Made by a program: the position numbers and the translations under genes
From: Prorocentrum cordatum
Lineage: Eukaryota; Sar; Dinophyceae; Prorocentrales; Prorocentraceae
DNA: 60,000 bases
Assembly: GCA_963575745.1 (NCBI GenBank)
Contig: CAUYUJ010016904.1
Location: forward strand, 423,772-483,771
Direction: 5' to 3'
Notes under the pieces: generated by a model
What the model was told of the DNA's origin: nothing
What the model saw: the letters and a program-made list of their open reading frames with translations, nothing else
The model's database searches: none
Shown: positions 32,288 to 41,256 of the stretch, piece by piece
Layout of the letters: each line of letters starts with the position of its first letter
How positions within the stretch are numbered: the first letter of the stretch is position 1

Positions 32288-32470
32288 CTGCTCCCGTTCC
32301 TCCTCATGTTCCTCCTCCTCCTCCCCATCCTCCCCCATCTTTATCATCTGTTTCCTCCTCCTCCTCCTCCTCCTCCTCCTCCTCCTCTCCTCCCCCTCCT
32401 CCTCATCGTCCTCCACCTCGTCTCCCTCCTCCCCTCTCCTCCCCCACATCATCTTTCCCCAGCGGGGCGC
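32288..32470 (-). other. Inferred GC-AG intron of gene B
   Basis: Read on the minus strand it begins GCGCCCCG after CAG and ends GGGAGCAG. Its body is GGA/GAGGAA microsatellite. GC donors are common in dinoflagellates. Evidence is the conserved reading frame on both sides, not transcript data. Confidence 0.45.
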
Positions 32471-33911
32471 CTGAGACGCCGCAGGGCTTCGGGGCGACGG
32501 CTGGGTCAGCAGGCGCGGCCCGAGCTTTGGCCTTAGCCTTGCCCTTGGCCTGGCCCCTGGTCTTGCCCTTGCCCCTCCCCTTGCCCTTGCCCGCGCCCTT
32601 GGCAGCAGCCTTCTTGCCCTTGTCAGCGGCCTTCGCGGCGGCCGACTTGCCCTTCGGCGCCTTGTGCTGGAGGTGGCTGCCAGCAGCCGCGGCCGAAGCA
32701 TTGAGCCTGCGCTCCAGGTCCCGCGCGGGGCCCTGGGCATCCTCAGCCTCTTCGGGTGCATCGGGTAGGTGGGCGGCAGGCGCTGGCACCAAGGCATCAG
32801 CTGCATACGACTCCGCTGGCGATGTGCGCGGGGAAGGCTGGGGGGTACCAGTGCCAGCCGACCCTTGCGAGTCAGGGCCGCCACCGACGCCCATGGTCAA
32901 GGTCGCTGCGCTGAGAGTCCCGTGGCTGCTAGCTCGGCTCGCAACATCATCTGATTTGCGGGGCCGATCGAAGATCTGGATGCCTGCTGCCTCGGGTGGG
33001 CTGCTCAATGTGCTGGGGGGCTGCATCACCGCGTTGAACTGCCTGGCCATCTCCAACATCTGAGATAACTGCTGAAACATGCCAGGCACACTGCCCATCG
33101 GGCCCATCGGGCCAACGCTACCCAGTGTGGCGAGTGCTTGCGAGGATGATGATGCCGCGGGGTTAGGCTTGAACGAGCTGTGGGTGGTCCTGTACCCCCT
33201 GTCCAGAGTCAACTGCTCGATCCGCTGGAGGTCGAGGTCAGACGGGGGGTTCACGGGCGCGCCGTCTTCGTAGGCGAACGCCTTGACCGCTGCATCCAGG
33301 TCGTTCGGTCCGTTCGGGTAGGTGGTGATGTGAGCACCTGGCCACTTTGGCTTGGTGCGATCGAGCGCCTTGACCTGCGACTGCAGATCTGAGCACCACT
33401 TCTTGAAGGTCGACGCGTCGAAGGTCTTCTCCTCCTCGCACAGGCCAATCTCGCTCAGGATGTTGATGCCACGCACCAGCATCTTCTCGCCAGGGCAAGA
33501 CGCCCCGATGCACCAAAACCTGTTCGCCATGACCACAATCTTGGCGAGCATGCTCTTGCCGCGGTCGCTGAACTGTACCCAGTCTGACTCGGTGAAGTAG
33601 TTGTGCAGGGTGGTGTTCTTCTGCTGCGCGCGCGGGCCGCCCTGCGTGCCAGGCGCGCCGATGGAGTCCCCCAACACTTGGGCGAGCGACGCAACCTGGG
33701 CGCCAGTCCACGGGCCACGATTCAGCTCCTCAGTCAATGCCGTGGCGGACTCGTGCGTCATGGAGCGAACGGACCTGAAGTAGTTCGCCAGCGAGCGAGT
33801 CTGGGCGTCCAGCAAGGCCGGTCCAGGCACTCCAGCTGCGATCTGGGCGGTGATGAATGCTGCCCGCTGCCTCACGGCAGCCTGCATCGTCGCGAGATCG
33901 GTCGACGCCAT
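32471..33911 (-). CDS. Gene B, first exon: unknown protein with basic low-complexity tail
   Basis: Start chosen at ATG 33911 (MASTDLATMQAAVRQRAAF); reading upstream runs into the SL-like sequence, so that part is leader. The N-terminal half is compact and probably folded: LANYFRSVRSMTHESATALT, HNYFTESDWVQFSDRGKSML, VMANRFWCIGASCPGEKMLV, INILSEIGLCEEEKTFD and FKKWCSDLQSQVKALD. The second half has Met/Gly/Ser/Pro-rich linker, then Ala-Lys-Gly repeats (KGAGKGKGRGKGK) typical of nucleic-acid-binding tails. With the inferred second exon the protein would be 566 aa. No family recognised. An accessory DNA-binding partner of the transposase is a guess from context. Confidence 0.6.
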
Positions 33912-33972
33912 AGTTGGTGGCGGCAGTCGGTCGCAGGTGGTGCGAGCGCAAGTCGATATAGGCAAAGTGGCG

Positions 33973-33992
33973 TGAGCCAAAATGGCTACGGA
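33973..33992 (-). promoter_or_regulatory. SL relic upstream of gene B
   Basis: Twenty contiguous bases match the SL from its first base through TGGCTCA; only the last two differ (CG in place of AG). It ends 61 bases before the start codon. It is the best preserved of the four relics in this element. Confidence 0.8.
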
Positions 33993-34817
33993 GGTAGGGG
34001 GAGGGCACGGAAGAGGAGGAGGAGGAGGGAGGGGATGGGGGCAATGCGGATGATGAGGAGGAGCAGCAGCATCAGGAGGAACAGGAGGAGCAGAAGGAGG
34101 AGGAGGAGGAGGAGGAGGAGCAGGAGGAAGAGGGGGAGGAGCATGAGGAGCAGCAGGATGAGGAGTTGGAGCAGCAGCAGCAGGAATATAGGTGAGGGGA
34201 CGCGTACAACAATACGTTCAGATGCTGGCCCCAGGACTGCGAAATGGCGTAGGCGTTTGCCGCGTTTCTCGACCTCATCCACCTGCTCATCCGATCCAGC
34301 CCCTCATCATTCGCCTCCACTTAGTTCAGAGTGCTGAGCCAACTTGGGGGGGAAACGATTCTCCTCATCCCTCCCCCTCATGCTCGCCTCCCTCATCCCC
34401 CTCTTCGCCGCCCCTACCCTTATCATTCTGATCCTCGGCCTCCGTGTCCTCATCGCGCCATTCGACCTCCCCCCCCCTCGTCATCACCCTCCCCCTCCCA
34501 ATGCTCATCCTCCTCCATCCCTCGTCCTCACCCTCTCTCGCCCCCCCTCGTCGCCCCCCCCGCGTCACCCCCCCACTCCGCATCCCCAGGCTCATCCCTC
34601 CTCATTCTCGCTCTCCGCATCGCCCCTATTATGGCAGAGGAGGACGATATCAGCATATGAGGAGCGGCAAATTGGGGTAGGAAAGCTGCGAAATCTGATC
34701 TGGGAGAGTTGCCCGAGCTGCCGCCACCCAGGACCCCCCCCCTCCGCGGGCGGTGCACCGCCCCCTCGGCCTCTGGGGCAGCCGGCGGAGCTCGACACTC
34801 AGGGCGCCCGAACGCCC
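33993..34817. repeat. GGA and CT-rich tracts between genes B and C
   Basis: 34010-34180 is GGA/AGCAGC-rich and 34360-34630 is pyrimidine-rich on the plus strand. No gene supported. Confidence 0.7.
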
Positions 34818-35007
34818 ATGAGCTCAACCCTGAGGAGGGTCGAGCGCATTTGAGCTCAACCCTCAGGAGGGTCGAGCGCATCCAGTCTATAAGGATTTCA
34901 TCAGTTCCAAGTGCGCTCGACCCTCCTGGGGGTTGAGCGCATCTGAGTCGAACCCCCCCTGGGGGTTGAGCTCAAATGCGCTCGACCCTCCTCAGGGTTG
35001 AGCTCAT
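34818..35007. repeat. 190-bp fold-back with perfect 45-bp arms
   Basis: 34818-34862 and 34963-35007 are exact reverse complements (begins ATGAGCTCAACCCTGAGG). Inside are further inverted GAGGGTCGAGCGCAT units. It resembles a fold-back or MITE-like element between genes C and B. Confidence 0.85.
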
Positions 35008-35383
35008 CTGGGCAGATTCGACGTCTCTGTGCGGGCAGGGCTCACGGTGCATGTGTTTTGCTCTCGCACCGCCACGTGTACATGACAGATATCACGATAG
35101 CGACATGCATCCGACGCCCCATCCACGGTCAATTCGGGTGCGTCACTACCCTGGGAACGGGTGGCTAGGGATGGTAAAACGCAGCATGCACTCACGATGC
35201 CTGTACTGGTGCACACCCCGCGCGACACGTAGCATGTCCCCTATATGCAGTGTCACGCAGCTACCACGGAGCAACGACACGAGCGCATACACATTCAGAA
35301 CTTAGCCAAACAAATTAAACATTGCATGCGGGCCACACCTATATGCGAGCGCGTGACCCACGCACGCACAGCGCACCATCAGC
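35008..35383. other. Spacer 3' of gene C
   Basis: Unique-looking sequence of mixed composition with no coding signal; probably the 3' flank of gene C. Confidence 0.4.
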
Positions 35384-36190
35384 CTATGCCGAGTGGTGCT
35401 GTTCGTAAAAGACCTGCAATACACGAGCAATCTTATCACACTGTGCCTGCATATCCTCATGAGTGTCACCCCTGACAGCCATTGTTTTATTGCACCACTT
35501 CTTGGCAGCCCTGTCATACCATCGAATTTTGCAAGAAGACCGATACGCCAACCACGAAACATTAGGCTCACGGATGGTAGGGTTATACACTTCTGGCGAG
35601 TCGGGTACACGAGGTTTGGCACGTATCAAGTTTACATTGGACGTCGTGAGCTCCATGGTAAGCTTAGTCCGCTCATGCGCTGCAGTAAACACGCGCACGG
35701 AGTGTGACTGGCCGCGGTCGTCCTCGACCGTCACAGTCGCATACCCTGCTGAGACATCGGAGGTAAGATGCGAAGGCCACGGTAGATGCAGGCGAGGAGG
35801 ACAGGTATGAAAAACAACACAGGGGGGGATGATGAGTTGGAGGAGGTGGCACTTTGGGGAGGAGTCGTGGCCTTCGATCTCATCTGCCGCATGTTTCCTG
35901 GCCCTCTTGAGGGCGGGACCCTCCGACGCATCCTCGTCAGCAGCAGGATCGACGGTATCCTCATTGTCTTTCTCAACCATCATCTTGAGGCTAATCTGGT
36001 TCCGATGGCGCTTAATCTCGTCGATCATCGAAAAGTCATGGTTGACAAATTTTCGCAATCGTGCATCCTGCTTATCCAGCTCAATCCATCTTGTGTCGTG
36101 CGCATCGATCACAAAAGTAACCCACGACGTTGCCAAAGACGGCTCCTCTTGGCCAGAAATCACAACAACGTTGTCGTGAATTGCTGCCAT
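35384..36190 (-). CDS. Gene C: unknown 268-aa protein
   Basis: Continuous minus-strand frame from ATG 36190 (MAAIHDNVVVISGQEEPSL). Residues 20-75 (WVTFVIDAHDTRWIELDKQD, FVNHDFSMIDEIKRHRNQIS) look folded. An acidic stretch and a KRARK patch follow (about 80-105). The hydrophobic piece around residues 115-145 (LLQLIIPPCVVFHTCPPRL) reads unlike its surroundings and could be an in-frame intron. The C-terminus holds SSCKIRWYDRAAKKWCNKTM and DKIARVLQVFYEQHHSA. The Trp-and-basic C-terminal block loosely recalls AP2/integrase-type DNA-binding domains, but this is weak. A full-length SL relic lies 45 bases upstream of the start. Confidence 0.6.
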   Translation of the reverse strand: MAAIHDNVVVISGQEEPSLATSWVTFVIDAHDTRWIELDKQDARLRKFVNHDFSMIDEIKRHRNQISLKMMVEKDNEDTVDPAADEDASEGPALKRARKHAADEIEGHDSSPKCHLLQLIIPPCVVFHTCPPRLHLPWPSHLTSDVSAGYATVTVEDDRGQSHSVRVFTAAHERTKLTMELTTSNVNLIRAKPRVPDSPEVYNPTIREPNVSWLAYRSSCKIRWYDRAAKKWCNKTMAVRGDTHEDMQAQCDKIARVLQVFYEQHHSA

Positions 36191-36235
36191 TGTCCGTGCT
36201 AAGCGTTGACTCCAGGAGCGAAATCCAGGCGCGAG

Positions 36236-36257
36236 CTTGAGCCCAGATGGCTACGAC
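36236..36257 (-). promoter_or_regulatory. SL relic upstream of gene C
   Basis: Over the whole 22-base SL, 18 positions match, including the 3' GGCTCAAG end. Mismatches are two in the central T run and two at the 5' end. It ends 45 bases before the start codon. Confidence 0.75.
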
Positions 36258-37220
36258 ATTCGAGGATCATCGGTATCATCATCATTAGCCTGGGGGGCTG
36301 TGTCATGGGGGGGCTCTCGAACTTCCTTAGGGGGATTGCGTCACGTGTCGCCTTCAGCCGACCATGGGAGCATATATTACATTACAATACCTGATGATGG
36401 TTGACGTGTCTGATGGGGGTCGTGTCGCTACGGTGGGAGGGATGGTTGTTTAAGTGGGGGGTCGGGGTCTTCGGGCGTTTTGCGATTCTTTAGGCGGTCG
36501 CATTTGTATTCGGCATTAGCTTCGCACGCCCATTGCGTGATCGCACTGTTTTGTCGATGCTCAACCCGACATCGGCCTTGCGTGTGCCACCCTCACCCCC
36601 CCCTCATGTCCCGAGAGCGCCGTTTCCCATCCCATGCCATCCTCGTCTTTATCATTCCCACCGTTTCCTCCCCTCCTCTCCCTTCGCTCTGCCACTAGCC
36701 TCTCGACTGTCGCTCCTTATAGCCGTTCTATGGACTCGGCTGTCTGGCAAACTGTGTGTACATGATGTCTGAACTCAGGCGCAAACTAGTCCAACGAGCC
36801 GCGCATTACCACGAACCCTGGCCAATATCGCACCACCTACAAATACGCACAGCTCAACGGGTCGCGACTGATCGCGGATTCGGAGCACGCGTAGCGATAC
36901 CTATATTCCATGCGCTGGGTTGCGCGTGATAGACCGCGCGAAGCGCGAGCAACGCTGGGGAGCAACTGCGGCGTCCTCCTCGCAGCGCTCCTCCGAGCCG
37001 CTAGCAAAGAGAACTTGTGACTGGGAATCTGGGTTCGTGCCATGCCACGGGCGATGTCCGACCCCCATCCCCACACACGTGTTTGTGTATGTGCTTGTGT
37101 GTCTCGCGTGTTTGTTTATGTGCTTGCTTGTCTCCATGCACCCCCCATCGCGCGGCACACCTCATGGCTACCTAAAAAACAACTGAATGCGTCTCTCCGT
37201 CGCGAGCAGACGGTGGCACT
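36258..37220. other. Spacer between genes C and E
   Basis: Mixed-composition sequence with a TGTTTGTGTATGTGCTTG-type stretch at 37080-37130. Frames on either strand are short and without motifs. Confidence 0.4.
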
Positions 37221-37817
37221 TCATGAGTGCTTCTGCTTCTTCGAGGTCCCTGCGGTCGCACTGGCAGGCGCGTCCCTCTTGGCCGAGTCGGCCGACTTGT
37301 ACAGGGCATCGCCTTTGGCGATGGCCTTATTGTTGAAGAGGGCAGGGACGCTGAATTCTTTGCTGGTGGATTTGCCCCTGCCCATAATCTCGGCAGGCTG
37401 CCAGCGAATCGAAAGAGCACATGGAGTCATGTTCGCTGGGTGGCCATCTGTAGCCACGGGGACGCACCAAAATGGCACAACAAACGATTGGGTCTCATCT
37501 GACCCATCGATTCTCACTGGCGTGGCAGCGTACGGCATCGCAAAGCAGTGCAAGTCATCAGGCACGCCGCACACGCCACGAAACTCAACTGCACTAGCGG
37601 GTACCTTTGCAGCGATCCCCACATTCGTGCTCAACGCAACTAGGATGAGCTGACCCTTCTCATACGACCGAGTCGCTACCACGGATGGAGGCGTGGATTT
37701 CACACCCGTCTGAAACATCACACGCAGCTCGACCTTAGGCTCAAACATAGAAAAAGCAGCGGCGAGGGCCTGCTTGGCATCGGTCTTGGTGCGGTCGATC
37801 ACCCAGTCCTTGTGGTC
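37221..37817 (-). CDS. Gene E, inferred second exon
   Basis: Frame 37817-37221 gives 198 residues and a TGA. It begins DHKDWVIDRTKTDAKQALAA, continues VELRVMFQTGVKSTPPSVVA, GQLILVALSTNVGIAAKVPA, VCGVPDDLHCFAMPYAATPV, FVVPFWCVPVATDGHPANMT and ends KKQKHS. Reading upstream of 37817 quickly becomes Gly-rich repeat. A CAG acceptor sits at 37818-37820, and joining to the GC donor at 38831 is phase 0 (1707 + 597 nt). Unknown fold, probably a beta-rich domain; transposon-encoded by context. Confidence 0.55.
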   Translation of the reverse strand, partial: DHKDWVIDRTKTDAKQALAAAFSMFEPKVELRVMFQTGVKSTPPSVVATRSYEKGQLILVALSTNVGIAAKVPASAVEFRGVCGVPDDLHCFAMPYAATPVRIDGSDETQSFVVPFWCVPVATDGHPANMTPCALSIRWQPAEIMGRGKSTSKEFSVPALFNNKAIAKGDALYKSADSAKRDAPASATAGTSKKQKHS

Positions 37818-38831
37818 CTGGGCGGGCGGCGCTGCACCCTCATACCGACCTCCAACACAACTCACTCCTCCCCCTCCTCCTCTCCCTGCGTTCCCTGTCT
37901 CGGTGAGCAAGGTGTTATCCATATCCATCCCCTTCATCGTTCTTCTCATCTTTATGTTGCGGCTGCTCCTCCTCATTATTGTCCGTCGGTGTACATGGTC
38001 CTCCCTATTCCTCCTCCTCCTCCCCTTCTCGTTCTCCTCCCCCTCCTTCTCTTCATCCTCCTCATCGTCCTTTTCCTGCTCCTCCTCCTCCTGCCCTTCC
38101 TCCTCCTCCTCCTCCTCCTCCTCCTCCTCCTCCTCCTCCTCCTCCCCCTGTACCCATCCTCCCTTCCATCCCTCCTCCCCATCATCCCTCCTCGACCTCC
38201 TCCCGAGCGCAGCAGTCCTTGGCCGAACAAGCCGTGGGACCGACGTCCACGATGGTGGTGATCTGTTTCGGCAGGGCCTGGCGGCGGCCGCCCCCCCCTC
38301 CTCTTCTCCCCTCCCCAGAGCCAGGCGTCTCTATAAAACATGGTTTCCGTGGTTTCGAGGGATTGGCCTTTTCAGCCGTACAACTACGGGAATCATTGCT
38401 ATCGATGTGTATATATATATAGATATATATATATATATCTATATATATAGCAATGGTTCCTGTAGTTGTACTACTGAAAAAAAAAAGCATTCGTCCCCCT
38501 CTCCTCATCCAACTTCCCACCCTGCACTCCGAAAGGCGGACGCGAAGTTGACAACGGATATCCTCCTCCTCCTCTTCCTTCTCTTCTTCCGCCCCCATCC
38601 TCCTCCTCCGCCTCCGCCTCTCCGTTTCCGTCCTCCTCCTCAGCCGCTTCTTCCTCCGTGTTGTCCTCTTCCTTCTCATCATCCGCCGTATCCTCCTCCG
38701 CTTCCTCCTCACCCGCCTCCTCCTCCTCGTCCTCCTCCTTCTCCTCACCCTCCTCCTCCTCCTTCTCCTTCTCCTCCCCCTCCTCCTCCCCTCCCTCTGT
38801 TCTCTCTCCCGCGTGGCTCAATGGCGGTGGC
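37818..38831 (-). other. Inferred GC-AG intron of gene E
   Basis: Minus-strand sequence starts GCCACC after AAG and ends CCGCCCAG. It contains long GGA tracts (37990-38150 and 38560-38800) and a fold-back at 38369-38480. It parallels the gene B intron: a GC donor and GGA filling. Confidence 0.45.
38369..38480. repeat. 112-bp fold-back with (TA)n centre
   Basis: TTTTCAG..GTACAACTAC.GGAA.CATTGCTAT (from 38369) is mirrored by ATAGCAATGG..CC.GTAGTTGTACTACTGAAAA (to 38480), about 35-bp imperfect arms around a TA tract. MITE-like, and lies inside the inferred gene E intron. Confidence 0.8.
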
Positions 38832-40538
38832 CTTGTAGTTGTCCACGAGGACGCCAGTCATGACCTCGGTCGTCTCCTCGGTGATCTTCTTGGGCTTCTT
38901 GGGGCCTACAACCGTCAACTTGGCGAGGCCGTTGCGGATGGACGAAATCTTCCACCTCTGCGGCCCGCCTGCAGCGAGCTCCACATCCACGCCGACCTCG
39001 AAACCCATCGCCATCAGCGTGGCGTCGTCCACGCCCTTAGCCTCGAAGCCGCGCATCGCGAGCTCGACCACGCCCGCGCGCTTGATGTGGTTGGCAGCCT
39101 TCACGTCGAAGGGGGGCTCGAGCTTCGCCGCGGCAGGGGCCAAGTCGTACACGTCATTCAGCAGCTGCGAGCCGATCTCATCCAGGGACTGCCACACCTT
39201 TCGGGATCGCACCTTCTTGTTGAAGATAAACATCACGACGCGAACCTCGAAGTCGCCTGTCAGCTTGGCGACGTCGCTGTCTGTGAGGTTGCCCCTGAGC
39301 TCGGAGCTGTTCATGATCTCGCGCAGCCAGTCCTTGGCCTTGCGAAGCATGGTGATGAACGCGAGGACATTCTGCTTGCCCTTGCCCGTCACCGTGGCCA
39401 TGTCCTGGCCGCTCAGCAGGGCCGATACGCCGTTCGACTCAGGAGACACGAAACTGGCCTTCAGCATCGCGAACACAATCTCGGGACCTTGCGCGAAGCG
39501 AAGGTCTGCAAGTAGTTTAAATGTAATCCCAGACACGTCCCTCCTCACCTTCAGGGTTTTTGCCCATGCGTCTAACTCAGTCAAATAGTTGCCAGAAGCA
39601 CCGCCGCTCCAGTTGGCCACGAACGTGCAGATGGGCATGACTTGGCCAATCATGTGCGGCCTGTCATTCTCGATGGCCTTAGCTATGTTCTCCCAACCAT
39701 ATTCGCCAGACACACGGAAGTTCCTCATCGCTTTCTGGTGCACTTCTAGCATGGTCTGCACTTTTGTTTGCACTCGCTCAGTGCCATGCCCACTGTTCAA
39801 TGCTTCTTGAAGCCAGTCGGCCATTGATGGCCATTGCTTGTCCACTGAGGCGCGGATGACGATCCACTCCAGCCCGTTCTTGAGCGGATCAGCCATCGCA
39901 GGGTTCGCGGCGGTGACCTTCGAGGATACCCCTCGCAACCCGAGGCGCTGCGCTTTCTCATTCACCGCCTCTGGCAGCGGCAATGGGAAAGCACAAATCG
40001 TGGCACTCGGGTTGGTAGGATGCATCCGCACCTTCTCAGGCGATAGCTTCCCGTCCTGCGAGAGCTCTGTCAAGTACGTCGATGCCCTGGCGCTCACGGC
40101 GTTCAGCATGGCAACCGTGTGGCTGCTCGAGACCGTCGCGAACCTCACATCGGCCTGGTCTACTGGTGCCAACATGTTGTCGCTGCAGCGGTAGAGTGTC
40201 TCGTTAAATTTGAAGATGCTGTCGTCAGACGGTTCCACCTCGAAGCAGACAGCGACGCCGACTTTGGCCCAGCTCCATCCTTGGCCGGCCACACGCAGGA
40301 GTAGGGCATGCACGTCCAGGGGGTCCAGGCCCGTTTTGAAACGGTTGTGCTTGTGCGGGCGCAAATACTTGTTCTCGATTTTTTCCTTGCGTGCAAGGTT
40401 GTGGCTCAGCAAAATAGAAATCAACTCGTCGGCCTTGCTCCTCAACTGGTTGAATCCTCCATCATCACCATGTGATTTCAGCAGCTCCAGCACTCGATTC
40501 TCGACGTCGGCCATGGCCTTTGCAACGGATGACGCCAT
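38832..40538 (-). CDS. Gene E, first exon: unknown protein
   Basis: 569 codons from ATG 40538 (MASSVAKAMADVENRVLELL) to GVLVDNYK at 38832; beyond it the frame becomes Arg/Gly/Glu repeat, taken as intron. It reads as a compact globular protein: KYLRPHKHNRFKTGLDPLDV, VAGQGWSWAKVGVAVCFEVE, NPSATICAFPLPLPEAVNEK, EYGWENIAKAIENDRPHMIG, FKLLADLRFAQGPEIVFAML, FEVRVVMFIFNKKVRSRKVW and a C-terminal VELAAGGPQRWKISSIRNGL (KOW/Tudor-like beta unit by appearance only). No known catalytic signature was recognised. With exon 2 it would be 767 aa. An SL-like relic lies 49 bases upstream. Confidence 0.65.
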
Positions 40539-40587
40539 GGACGGTGCGAGCTCTGATGCGTCTACACGCAGACGCCACGACGCACTC

Positions 40588-40601
40588 AGCCAAAACGGCT
40601 A
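40588..40601 (-). promoter_or_regulatory. SL-like relic upstream of gene E
   Basis: Minus strand TAGCCGTTTTGGCT, 13 of 14 core bases of the SL. The flanks no longer match. It is the most degraded of the four relics. Confidence 0.6.
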
Positions 40602-40799
40602 GTTACGTTGGGGGTTGTGGTTGGGGTTTCTAGGTGGTGGAACCTCCCCCCCCAAAATGGAATTCAACGGTTTCGTATATCAGACGATGGATTCTCTTCA
40701 GGAAATTCACAGTTTTCAATGTGAAATCCTTGGGTCTGGAACTTGAAACTCAGAATCTTGATCTAGAAAATCATTGATCTGGAACTTGATTTCGGAGGA

Positions 40800-41256
40800 T
40801 CTGGAACTTGATTTCTGAGGTTGCTAACCTGTTTAGGGGGTGCGCGTAACCTGTTTAGCGAAACCCGTAAACAGTTTAGCTCGGGGGGGCTTAACCAGGT
40901 TAGCTGCACTTAGGCCGAATACGCTAAGTAGGTTTACGAGAGGCGGCACGATTAGCAAGTAGCTTGTGGAGCATTCTTAATCTTTTATTTTTTTCTTTTT
41001 GATTTTTCTATATCTATTTATTTTGTTTTTGCATTTTTTTATTTTTTGTTTTTTTTTTTTTGTTTTTTCCTTTTCTCTTTTTTTATTTTTTTTTTTCTTG
41101 TGGAGCACCTAAATGGATAGCCCCTACTACAACCAGGTTGAGTATGATATAACCATGGATCACTACATTATAAACGGTCTATAACATACGTTATAAAAGC
41201 TTCTAAGAACCTACAACCCGCCCTCCTACTTAGTAAACAGGGCGGGCATTCAAGTA
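40800..41256. repeat. Right subterminal and terminal repeat region
   Basis: GCTAACCTGTTTAGG (40824), GTAACCTGTTTAGCG (40846), CCGTAAACAGTTTAGCT (40865-40881), CAGGTTAGCTGC (40896) and GCTAAGTAGGTTTACG (40924) echo the left end. 41030-41100 is T-rich. A CCCGCCCT/AGGGCGGG hairpin (41217-41224 and 41239-41246) lies just inside the candidate terminus CATTCAAGTA (41247-41256). Confidence 0.6.

Larger units (their letters stand above)
28690..41256 (-). mobile_element. Putative CACTA-like DNA transposon carrying four genes
   Basis: The left end (28690) reads CACTTGAATGACCG. The right end, read inward on the minus strand from 41256, is TACTTGAATGCCCG. Subterminal motifs are shared: the 17-bp CCGTAAACAGTTTAGCT occurs at 28842-28858 and 40865-40881, with CCTGTTTAGG-type and GGTTAGCTAACCT-type units at both ends. 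Inside, all genes run on the minus strand: E, C, B and the transposase-like A. The CACT start, subterminal repeats and DxMH-type transposase together suggest the CACTA/EnSpm superfamily. No target-site duplication is visible (CCC left, GGA right), so the exact ends are tentative. Confidence 0.55.

Noticed and set aside
32213-32884. 223-codon minus-strand frame ending in poly-Glu
   Set aside because: A shadow of gene B in another frame running into the GGA tract.
37461-37475. CCAAAATGG string resembling the SL core
   Set aside because: Only nine bases match and it falls in the coding frame of gene E exon 2 (FWCVPVA).
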